From Nisaea sp. (GTDB taxonomy: Bacteria > Pseudomonadota > Alphaproteobacteria > Thalassobaculales > Thalassobaculaceae), in contig NZ_JAEPQA010000001.1 in NCBI RefSeq assembly GCF_017640745.1, positions 327,293-391,292 of the forward strand: a stretch of 64,000 nucleotides of DNA, written 5' to 3'. The notes under the pieces were generated by a model. The model saw only the letters and a list, made by a program, of their open reading frames with translations. It was not told where the DNA came from and did not search any database. Shown one piece after another: positions 57,311-64,000 of the stretch. A program made the position numbers and the translations under genes. Each line of letters opens with the position of its first letter. Position 1 is the stretch's first letter.

Positions 57311-57928
57311 TCAGAAGCGCAGCCGCGCGCCAAGCATGAAGTTCTGGGCGAAACCGGAAATGTCATCCTGCGAGCGAAGCCGAGGCTCCGCATGACCGGT
57401 GTAGAAGGCGCGGTACTCCGTGAAGAAGTCCCAATTCTCGTTGATCGAATAGGACGCGCCGAAACCGAGTTCGAGAGCCGGCGCCATCTCGTCCTGGCGA
57501 TCGAGCCCGGTGCCGTAGGCAAATCCAAGTCCCGCGACCATGTGAGGCCGCACGCCGCTGTCCCCGAGAGTATCGAAGGCGTGATCGAAATAGATCGAGA
57601 GGACATCGCCATTGCCATAGGGATCGGGCCCGCGGCCGAGGCCGATCTGGCCCGTCGGGGCGCCGAGATCGGAATAACGGAAGGAAAAGGTATAGCGCTC
57701 ACCCGCCCGGAACTCGTCGAGGCCGCGGCGATCACGTGCATTGGATTTGAATGCGGAATCTGCTTCGACCAGCCCGTTTCGGTCGGTCTCGGCGCCAAGG
57801 AAATACCAGGATCTCTGGGACTGATTGCCCGCTTCGGACGTGATTGCCTGGGAAAAGGACGGAGTCCCCCACCCCCCGATCACGAGGCTCAGCACGGCAG
57901 GCACCACAATACGGTCAAGGCAGGACAT
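57311..57928 (-). CDS. Outer-membrane beta-barrel protein
   Basis: The 205-residue protein has an N-terminal signal-like segment (RIVVPAVLSLVIGGWGTPSFSQA), alternating hydrophobic strands and a C-terminal phenylalanine (LGARLRF), as in small barrels. ATG 57928 was chosen because GGAGGG lies 7 bases upstream. It resembles OmpA-like or lipid-A-modifying barrels but cannot be placed exactly. It converges on the acylase gene. Confidence 0.72.
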   Translation of the reverse strand: MSCLDRIVVPAVLSLVIGGWGTPSFSQAITSEAGNQSQRSWYFLGAETDRNGLVEADSAFKSNARDRRGLDEFRAGERYTFSFRYSDLGAPTGQIGLGRGPDPYGNGDVLSIYFDHAFDTLGDSGVRPHMVAGLGFAYGTGLDRQDEMAPALELGFGASYSINENWDFFTEYRAFYTGHAEPRLRSQDDISGFAQNFMLGARLRF

Positions 57929-58127
57929 TTCTAGTCCCTCCAACAACACTGCGTTCCCGGTGAGTCCCTTACTTCTCCCGTGAACGGCGCTGAAATCTCG
58001 CCTCCCCGCTTGCCCGGACTCTTAGCATGCTCTAGCAAATGCGGGAATCCAAATCAGCGTCACGTGAATAGGACTCGGTGGTCCGAACGGCACGCAAGAT
58101 CGGGGCCACGCCATCAGGAGCAGCGAC

Positions 58128-59366
58128 ATGGGCCTACCCGTCTCGTTCGAAGACATTGAAAAAGCGGCGGAAAGCCTTTCAGGGAAAATCCTGCGGACAC
58201 CGGCGATCGAGGCTCCCGCCCTCGGTGACGCGCTCGGCGTCGATCTTTCCCTGAAACTCGAGAACCTGCAACGTACCGGCTCTTTCAAGGCGCGCGGCGC
58301 CTATGTGAAGCTCGCGAGCCTCTCCGAGGCGGAGCGCGCCCGGGGGGTCATCGCCATGTCGGCCGGCAACCATGCCCAGGGCGTCGCCTATCACGCAACG
58401 CAGCTCGGCATCCGCTCGACCATCGTGATGCCGGCGGCCACTCCCTTTACCAAGGTGGAGAAGACCCGGAATTTCGGCGCGACCGTCGTGCAATACGGTG
58501 CAACGCTCGCCGAGAGCCGCGAAAAGGTCGAGGAACTGGTCGCAGAGCACGGCTACATCCTGATCCATCCCTATGACGATCCACTGATTATCGCGGGCCA
58601 GGGGACTGCGGGGCTGGAACTGATGCGCGACATACCGGATCTCGACACCCTTGTGGTGCCGATCGGCGGCGGCGGCCTGATTTCCGGCATCGCTGTCGCG
58701 GCCAGGCATTTCAATCCGCAGATCGAGATCATCGGCGTGCAGACGGAACAGTTTCCCTCGATGTACGAGGCCCTGCGCGGCCTGCCGCCGAGCTCCGGCG
58801 GCGAGACCCTGGCCGAAGGCATCGCGGTGAAGACGCCCGGCAAGCTGACGACCGAAATCTGCCGCGCCCTCGTCGAGGACATCATCCTCGTCGGCGAGGT
58901 GGAGATCGAACGCGCGGTGAACGGCTGTGCCGAACATCAGAACCTTGTCGCCGAGGGCGCCGGCGCGGCCGGGATCGCGGCCATCCTGAAGGCGCCGGAA
59001 CGGTTCCGGGGACGCAAGGTCGGAACGGTCATCTGCGGCGGCAATATCGATCAGCGGATGCTGGCGACGGTCCTGCTGCGCGGCCTCTCGCGCCATGGCC
59101 GCCTTGCAAGGTTGCGCATCGACATCTCGGACCAGCCGGGCACCCTCGCCCGGGTCGCAGGCGTGATCGGCGAGGCGAGCGCGAACATCGTCGAGGTGCA
59201 CCATCAGCGCATGTTCCAGGACGTGCCGATCAAGAAGGCCGAACTGGAAGTGCTGATCGAAACCCGAAATCCCGACCATGTGCTCGAAATCGTCGCCGCG
59301 CTCAATGCAGCCGGGCTGAAGACCCGGGTGATGAGCAACATGGCGATGGAACAGGCGCCTCTCTGA
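58128..59366 (+). CDS. ilvA: Threonine ammonia-lyase (with C-terminal ACT domain)
   Basis: The 412-residue PLP enzyme deaminates threonine to 2-oxobutyrate. The PLP lysine is in RTGSFKARGAYVK, with SAGNHAQGVAYHA and the phosphate loop PIGGGGLISG; a single ACT-like regulatory domain begins near residue 335 (DISDQPGTLARVAGVIGEA). Length and one ACT domain match the TdcB-like short form. The start follows GGAGCAGCGAC. It converges on the flavin reductase gene with 2 bases between. Confidence 0.93.
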   Translation: MGLPVSFEDIEKAAESLSGKILRTPAIEAPALGDALGVDLSLKLENLQRTGSFKARGAYVKLASLSEAERARGVIAMSAGNHAQGVAYHATQLGIRSTIVMPAATPFTKVEKTRNFGATVVQYGATLAESREKVEELVAEHGYILIHPYDDPLIIAGQGTAGLELMRDIPDLDTLVVPIGGGGLISGIAVAARHFNPQIEIIGVQTEQFPSMYEALRGLPPSSGGETLAEGIAVKTPGKLTTEICRALVEDIILVGEVEIERAVNGCAEHQNLVAEGAGAAGIAAILKAPERFRGRKVGTVICGGNIDQRMLATVLLRGLSRHGRLARLRIDISDQPGTLARVAGVIGEASANIVEVHHQRMFQDVPIKKAELEVLIETRNPDHVLEIVAALNAAGLKTRVMSNMAMEQAPL

Positions 59367-59368
59367 CC

Positions 59369-59845
59369 CTAGCCGAGGGTCTGGTAGGCCCCTCTGTAAT
59401 AGAGCAGCGGTTCGGCATCCGCCGCGACCGGGCCGAGCCGTTCGACGCGTCCGACCAGGATCGAGTGGTCGCCGCCGTCATGCACCGCATGCAGCCGGCA
59501 GTCGATCGCGGCGAGCACGCCGCCGAGGATCGGCGCACCGGTCACCCAGGTCTCCTGCGGCACGCCCTCGAACCGGTCGCCGACCTCGGAGCTGAAGCGG
59601 ACGGAAAGGTCCGCCTGGTTCGCCGCCAGGATATTCACGGCGAAGCAGGTGCCGCCGACGAATGCATCGTGGCAGGCGGCGTCACGGCCGAGACAAACCA
59701 GCACAAGCGGCGGATCGAGCGAGACCGATGAAAAGGAACTGGCTGTAAACCCGGCGTATCCGGTGCCGCTCGCCGTGGTCACGACGGTCACGCCGCTGGC
59801 GAAACGCCCCATCACGTCTCGGAACTGTTCGGCACTTACGGACAT
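59369..59845 (-). CDS. Flavin reductase family protein
   Basis: The 158-residue FMN-binding split-barrel protein opens SAEQFRDVMGRFASGVTVVTTA and has the family pattern TASSFSSVSLDPPLVLVCLGR with GGTCFAVNILAANQADLSVRF. It would supply reduced flavin to a monooxygenase, but no partner is adjacent. ATG 59845 follows GAGGG at good spacing. It shares a 203-base divergent region with motA. Confidence 0.88.
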   Translation of the reverse strand: MSVSAEQFRDVMGRFASGVTVVTTASGTGYAGFTASSFSSVSLDPPLVLVCLGRDAACHDAFVGGTCFAVNILAANQADLSVRFSSEVGDRFEGVPQETWVTGAPILGGVLAAIDCRLHAVHDGGDHSILVGRVERLGPVAADAEPLLYYRGAYQTLG

Positions 59846-59937
59846 TGCGGCCCTCGTCTCCAATGCGCTCGATTACGGTACCGGCGGTTCCTCGGGACCG
59901 TCTGAATTCTCTGAGGTGAGATTGCGCAATCCGCACC

Positions 59938-59968
59938 GTAAATCAAATGTTTACCCCTTGATGTTTAC
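59938..59968 (+). repeat. Direct ATGTTTAC repeats and partial palindrome upstream of motA
   Basis: ATGTTTAC occurs at 59947-59954 and again at 59961-59968, 14 bases apart. The first copy is also the right arm of GTAAA-N7-TTTAC (59938-59954). A perfect 10-bp palindrome (ATTGCGCAAT, 59921-59930) lies just upstream. The region is AT-rich relative to its surroundings and sits 80 bases before motA, so it may be a binding site for a motility regulator. Confidence 0.45.
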
Positions 59969-60048
59969 AAAATACCGAAATTTGAGAGATATTATGCATT
60001 GGTGTTTCTCGATATACGTTCAGGAACCGATAGCGGGCGGAGAATATC

Positions 60049-60909
60049 ATGCTGGTGATCGTCGGATGGGTCGTCGTTATCGTCTGCGTGATCGGCGGAT
60101 ATATGGCCATGGGCGGCAAGCTCGGCCCGCTCTGGCAGCCGTTTGAACTTGTCATCATCGGCGGCGCCGGCGTCGGCGCGTTCATCTGCGCGAATCCCAA
60201 ACATGTCCTTGGCGCGGCCGGACGCGGATTTGGCGCGGCGCTGAAAGGGCCGAAATACTCCAAGGACGACTATCTCGAGTTGCTCAGCTTGATGTACGCG
60301 ATCTTCAAGCTCGCGAAGACAAAGGGGATGCTCGCAATCGAGTCCCATATCGAGAGACCGGAGGAGAGTTCGCTCTTCCAGGCCTTTCCAAAATTCTCGT
60401 CGGACCACCATGCGCTCGAGTTCCTTTGCGACTATCTCCGCATGATGACGCTCGGGACCGACAACCCGCACGAACTTGCCGACCTGCTCGATGAAGAGCT
60501 TGAGACCCACCATGCGGAAGATGCCGCGGTTGCCGGCGCCTACCAGACCATGGGCGACGGGTTCCCTGCGCTCGGGATTGTCGCTGCGGTGCTTGGCATC
60601 ATCAAGACCATGGGCTCAATTACCGAACCTCCCGAAGTTCTCGGAAAGCTGATCGGCGGCGCCCTCGTCGGCACCTTCCTCGGCATTCTTCTCGCCTATG
60701 GTTTCGTAAGCCCGCTGGCGGCGACGATGGGCCGGACGTTCGAGGCAGACGCGAAGTATCTGGGATGCATCAAGGCGGGACTGCTGGCCCATGTTTCCGG
60801 ATATGCGCCGGCCGTCTCCGTCGAGTTCGCCCGCAAGACACTGTTGTCCAAGGACCGTCCGTCCTTCTTCGAAGTCGAGGAGGCTGTCGCAGCCTTGCCG
60901 CCGGTCTAG
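60049..60909 (+). CDS. motA: Flagellar motor stator protein MotA
   Basis: The 286-residue inner-membrane protein has four membrane segments, including IVGWVVVIVCVIGGYMAMGG at the start and GFPALGIVAAVLGIIKTMG in the third/fourth region, with the cytoplasmic loop typical of proton-type MotA. It forms the stator ring with MotB. Start ATG follows GGCGGAG. No other flagellar gene is in the window, so motAB are an isolated pair. Confidence 0.96.
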   Translation: MLVIVGWVVVIVCVIGGYMAMGGKLGPLWQPFELVIIGGAGVGAFICANPKHVLGAAGRGFGAALKGPKYSKDDYLELLSLMYAIFKLAKTKGMLAIESHIERPEESSLFQAFPKFSSDHHALEFLCDYLRMMTLGTDNPHELADLLDEELETHHAEDAAVAGAYQTMGDGFPALGIVAAVLGIIKTMGSITEPPEVLGKLIGGALVGTFLGILLAYGFVSPLAATMGRTFEADAKYLGCIKAGLLAHVSGYAPAVSVEFARKTLLSKDRPSFFEVEEAVAALPPV

Positions 60910-60991
60910 TACGGACCGATATGGGCATGCAGAACGCAATCAAGGTGGCGCGACCTGATTTCGCCCGCCGGCCAATCGGGAACACGAGAGC

Positions 60992-62059
60992 TTGGACAAC
61001 CACGCCAGCATAGTCATCAAGAAGGTCAAGAAGGGCGGTCATGGCGGGCACCATGGCGGCGCCTGGAAGGTGGCCTATGCCGACTTCGTGACCGCGATGA
61101 TGGCCTTCTTCCTGCTCCTCTGGTTGCTCAACGCGACCACCGAAGAGCAGAAGATGGGCATTTCCAACTATTTCGATCCGACCGCGATCTCGCGCTCGAC
61201 GCGAAGCGGCTCCGGAGGCGTGCTCGGTGGGACCTCCATCACGGTTCCCGGGGCCCTGAAATCCGCGTCATCTCCGCCGATGATCTCGACCCCTCAGGTG
61301 GCGCGGCCGCAGGCTGAACGTACAGAGTCGACAGACCCCGATTCCGACGATCCCGAGAACATCGAATCCCGTCTTGGCAGCGATCAGGACGCGGAGGGTC
61401 TGATCAGCGCCGAGGACCTGGAAAAGCTGCTGGAGGAGCGCGAGGCGGCGCAGTTCAAGGCGGCGGAGCAAATGATCCGCCAGGCGATCGAGGAGTCCGA
61501 GGATCCCGAGGTCAAGAAAATGGTCGAGGACGGCGGTCTGCAGATCGACCAGTCGCCGGAAGGCCTTCGCATCCAGCTGCTCGACCAGGAGAAAACCGCC
61601 CTCTTCCCGCTCGGCAGCGCCGACATGTTCGAGCAGACCCGCAAGCTGCTCGCCAAGGTTTCCGAGATCATCTCCAAGCTGCCGAACAAGATCAAGATCT
61701 CCGGCCATACCGACTCGCGGCCGTTCCCGCCGGGCGCGACCTACACCAACTGGGAACTTTCCGCCGACCGCGCGCTCTCCAGCCGGCGCGCCCTGATCGC
61801 CAACGGCATCCCGCAGGAGCGCGTGGCCCAGGTCGTCGGCATGGCCGATACCGATCCGATCGAGCCGAACGACCCGACCGCTCCCAGCAACCGGCGGATC
61901 AGCATCGTGCTCCTGCGGACCGATTTCAGCGATCAGGCTGCGAGCGCCGCGGCCTCCGGACGCCAGCAGGAACCGGCCGTGCAGCCGACGGAAACGACCT
62001 TGCCGACAGTTTTGCCGGACAACGGTTCGGCTCTTCCGCCGGTCAGACCCGGAGGCTAA
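60992..62059 (+). CDS. motB: Flagellar motor stator protein MotB
   Basis: The 355-residue protein has a cytoplasmic GGHGGHHGG stretch, one membrane segment with the proton-carrying D31 in VAYADFVTAMMAFFLLLWLL, a charged linker rich in Asp/Glu and a C-terminal OmpA-like peptidoglycan-binding domain (ISGHTDSRPFPPGATYTNWELSADRA). The start appears to be TTG 60992, after CGAGAGC; no ATG is available before the conserved part. It lies 82 bases after motA. Confidence 0.95.
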   Translation: MDNHASIVIKKVKKGGHGGHHGGAWKVAYADFVTAMMAFFLLLWLLNATTEEQKMGISNYFDPTAISRSTRSGSGGVLGGTSITVPGALKSASSPPMISTPQVARPQAERTESTDPDSDDPENIESRLGSDQDAEGLISAEDLEKLLEEREAAQFKAAEQMIRQAIEESEDPEVKKMVEDGGLQIDQSPEGLRIQLLDQEKTALFPLGSADMFEQTRKLLAKVSEIISKLPNKIKISGHTDSRPFPPGATYTNWELSADRALSSRRALIANGIPQERVAQVVGMADTDPIEPNDPTAPSNRRISIVLLRTDFSDQAASAAASGRQQEPAVQPTETTLPTVLPDNGSALPPVRPGG

Positions 62060-62069
62060 CCTTTAGCCG

Positions 62070-62786
62070 ATGTTCAATAATCTCAGAGCCCGCCCGCTGG
62101 CGTTCTTTCATACGCTGCCGATGCCCTGCCCCTACCTGCCGGGCAAGACGGAGCGACGCCTGATCGCCGACATTTCGAGCCGGCGGGGCCAGCATGCGCA
62201 TGACTCTCTGGCGAAGGCCGGCTTCCGCCGCACCCAGCATCTGACCTACCGGCCGGCCTGTCCCGGCTGCAACGCCTGCCATCCGGTCCGGGTCAGGACG
62301 GGCGATTTCCACTGGTCGCGCACCTTCCGCAAACTGCTGAAACGCAACGCAGACCTGACGGCCCGCCCGGTCCAGGCCATCGCCACACGGGAACAATACG
62401 CGCTGTTCCATGCTTATCAGCAGGGCCGGCACGGCGACGGCGAGATGGCGATGATGGATTTCGCCGACTATGCCGAAATGATCGAGCGCTCGCCGATCGA
62501 GACCTACCTGATCGAGTACCGGGACGCGGCCGGAAGGCTGATGGCGATCATGCTGGTGGACGAGCAGGCGGACGGCCTTTCCGCAGTCTACAGCTATTTC
62601 GATACGGAGGACCCGACGCGCGGCTTCGGTACCTTCATGGTGCTCGATCTGATCCAACGGGCCAACGCACGGGCGCTGAACTACGTCTATCTCGGATACT
62701 GGATCCCGGATTGCCGGAAGATGGCCTACAAGACGAAATACCGGCCTTACGAGCTGCTGACGTCGAAGGGCTGGGTCGAGGCGTAA
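62070..62786 (+). CDS. bpt: Aspartate/glutamate leucyltransferase (Bpt)
   Basis: The 238-residue N-end-rule transferase adds leucine to proteins with N-terminal Asp or Glu, marking them for ClpS/ClpAP. The N-terminal HTLPMPCPYLPGKTERR, the Cys-rich YRPACPGCNACHPVRV, and the C-terminal VYLGYWIPDCRKMAYKTKYRP are characteristic. It begins 10 bases after motB and its 3' end overlaps the convergent acetyltransferase gene by 40 bases. Confidence 0.93.
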   Translation: MFNNLRARPLAFFHTLPMPCPYLPGKTERRLIADISSRRGQHAHDSLAKAGFRRTQHLTYRPACPGCNACHPVRVRTGDFHWSRTFRKLLKRNADLTARPVQAIATREQYALFHAYQQGRHGDGEMAMMDFADYAEMIERSPIETYLIEYRDAAGRLMAIMLVDEQADGLSAVYSYFDTEDPTRGFGTFMVLDLIQRANARALNYVYLGYWIPDCRKMAYKTKYRPYELLTSKGWVEA

Positions 62787-63280
62787 CCGCCCTGGACAGC
62801 CTGTCCCGCGAGGGCCTTTTCCATATCGACGATGAAGTGTCCCGGCCGCTTCGTGTTTTCGCGTTCGGCGGTCACAACATATCCGCGGCGGCGGTAGAGT
62901 TCGATGTTCCGGACCATTTTCCGGTTCGTGTAGAGCGAGATGGTCCGAAAACCTCGCGCAATCCCTTCACGCTCTGCGAAATCCAGCATCAGGTGCCCGA
63001 GCCCCCGGCCCTGGAACTCCGGAGCCACGGCGACATTGAAGATGCCCCAGCGCCCCTCTTCGAGTTCCATCTCGATAAGGGCTGTCACCGTTCCGTTTTC
63101 GTCCTCCGCAACCCAGGTCAGGCCGGCCGCGACATAATCGCCATGGTCCGCCGTCACCGGAAAAGGCGGATAACCAAGCATCTCGGTCCACGGGCGATAG
63201 GACAGTTCGGTCAGCTCGGCGATACGCGGTATATCGGCCCGGCCCGCAGGCCGGACCCTGAAATCCGCAAGGTCGCTCAC
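62747..63280 (-). CDS. GNAT family N-acetyltransferase
   Basis: The 177-residue protein has the GNAT acetyl-CoA loop in FNVAVAPEFQGRGLGHLMLDF and the later YTNRKMVRNIELYRRRGYVV. Substrate unknown. The start is GTG 63280, which shares GTGA with the parC stop, so it is translationally coupled to parC. Its last 40 bases overlap the end of bpt on the opposite strand. Confidence 0.88.
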   Translation of the reverse strand: MSDLADFRVRPAGRADIPRIAELTELSYRPWTEMLGYPPFPVTADHGDYVAAGLTWVAEDENGTVTALIEMELEEGRWGIFNVAVAPEFQGRGLGHLMLDFAEREGIARGFRTISLYTNRKMVRNIELYRRRGYVVTAERENTKRPGHFIVDMEKALAGQAVQGGYASTQPFDVSSS

Positions 63281-64000
63281 GTAAACCGCGCGGGACGCGG
63301 GAAGCCGGTCGGCGGCATCTTGCCGGCGCCGGCGCGCTTGCCGCGCCAGGTCGTGAGATCCGTCTCGGTCCGCGTCCGGCCGCCCTGCAGGGACCAGGAA
63401 AGCCCCTCCTCGGCCTTCAGGAAGGTGATGTCGCCGAGCTTGCCGTCGCGGTAACGCTGCAGGATCACGCCCTTGCCCCGTGCCATCTCCGGAACCTCGG
63501 AGGTCTCGAACACGAGCAGCTTGCGGTTCGTGCCGACCACGGCGATCAGTTCGCCCTCGACCGGCAGACAGACCTGCGCCTTCGCGCCGCTGCCCGGATT
63601 GAGCACCTGCTTGCCCGCCTTCTTCTGGGCGATCACGTCATCGCTGTTGACGATGAAACCGCGCCCGTCCGTGGAGGCCAGCAGCAGGCGCTGTCCCTGG
63701 CGATGCGGCAGGATCGCGACGATGTCCTCCTCGTTGCCGAGATCGATCATCAGGCGGAGCGGTTCGCCATGGCCGCGTCCTTTCGGCAGCTTGTCCGCCG
63801 CGATGGTGAAGAAGCGCCCGTCACTGGCGAAGATCAGGATCTTGTCCGTGGTCTCGGCGCGAACCAGGAACTTGCCTTCGTCGCCTTCCTTGAACTTCAG
63901 ATCGCTGTCGTCCGCGATATGGCCCTTCATGGCCCGGACCCAGCCCTTGTCGGAGCAGATAACGGTGATCGGCTCGCGTTCGATGATCGCTTCCATCGGG
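63277..64000 (-). CDS. parC: DNA topoisomerase IV subunit A, C-terminal part (5' end outside window)
   Basis: The frame is open to the window edge; about 240 C-terminal residues are seen. They form the beta-pinwheel domain of ParC, with repeated blades (GHIADDSDLKFKEGD, FLVRAETTDKILIFASDGRFFTI, LLASTDGRGFIV) and the end WRGKRAGAGKMPPTGFPRPARF. The catalytic tyrosine region lies outside. It decatenates daughter chromosomes with ParE. GyrA is less likely given the short pinwheel. Confidence 0.9.
   Translation of the reverse strand, partial: PMEAIIEREPITVICSDKGWVRAMKGHIADDSDLKFKEGDEGKFLVRAETTDKILIFASDGRFFTIAADKLPKGRGHGEPLRLMIDLGNEEDIVAILPHRQGQRLLLASTDGRGFIVNSDDVIAQKKAGKQVLNPGSGAKAQVCLPVEGELIAVVGTNRKLLVFETSEVPEMARGKGVILQRYRDGKLGDITFLKAEEGLSWSLQGGRTRTETDLTTWRGKRAGAGKMPPTGFPRPARFT

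Noticed and set aside
59938..59968. CtrA or FNR box upstream of motA
   Set aside because: Half-site sequence and spacing (14 bases between TTTAC copies) do not match TTAA-N7-TTAA or TTGAT-N4-ATCAA.
62747..62786. Overlap of bpt and the convergent acetyltransferase as a sign of a frameshift
   Set aside because: Both proteins end with plausible family tails and the overlap is only 40 bases on opposite strands, which is common in compact genomes.

Overview
This window is a compact, GC-rich (roughly two-thirds G+C) chromosomal stretch of a Gram-negative alphaproteobacterium. The gene order trpGDC-moaC-moeA-lexA-comEC-gltX-gltA beside lpxB-lpxI-lpxA-fabZ-lpxD-skp-bamA-rseP-dxr-cdsA-uppS-frr-pyrH-tsf-rpsB is a conserved alphaproteobacterial arrangement. 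The direct-repeat SOS box (GAAC-N7-GAAC), LpxI in place of LpxH, a short prolyl-tRNA synthetase without an editing insert, and Bpt all fit. A Rhodospirillales-like (possibly marine) lineage is my best guess, but the sequence alone does not prove it. No insertion sequence, prophage, CRISPR array, rRNA or tRNA gene was found, and no gene-free gap exceeds about 225 bases.

Layout. 1-4.1 kb: the 3' end of ppdK with a strong terminator, then a two-gene sensory operon made of a transmitter-less extracytoplasmic sensor and a hybrid histidine kinase whose input domain carries a haem-c motif. 4.2-7.4 kb: a gamma-glutamyltransferase-family protein, ElaA-type acetyltransferase and a divergent polysaccharide deacetylase. 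7.5-12.7 kb: trpGDC and moaC-moeA, tightly coupled, followed by lexA with its own promoter and operator. 12.7-18.1 kb: a small orphan gene, comEC, gltX, gltA. 18.1-32.8 kb: a long minus-strand block for translation, isoprenoid/phospholipid precursors, envelope proteolysis, outer-membrane assembly and lipid A.

32.9-36.6 kb: an accessory minus-strand cluster encoding an M81 (MlrC-like) metallopeptidase, a class I O-methyltransferase and a three-gene cobalt-type nitrile hydratase / thiocyanate hydrolase-like enzyme whose metal-binding alpha subunit begins with a 15-histidine tract. 36.7-44.6 kb: a small membrane protein, dnaE, lolD, lolC, proS and a MarR-family regulator with a palindromic operator-like site. 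44.7-47.9 kb: a valine-degradation operon. 48-51 kb: hemB and two alpha/beta hydrolases. 51.1-57.9 kb: acetyltransferase, CopD-like membrane protein, CoA-transferase plus aldehyde dehydrogenase, a penicillin-acylase-family enzyme and an outer-membrane barrel. 58-64 kb: threonine ammonia-lyase, flavin reductase, motAB, bpt, an acetyltransferase and the 3' part of parC.

Most of the window is conserved core genome. The parts that most merit a second look are the split haem/Cache sensor pair, the His-tract three-subunit nitrile-hydratase-like cluster, the lexA promoter/operator, the palindrome upstream of the MarR gene, the repeats upstream of motA, and two small orphan genes. Operons, promoters and start sites are inferred from spacing, overlaps, ribosome-binding sequences and consensus matches by eye; no database search was run.
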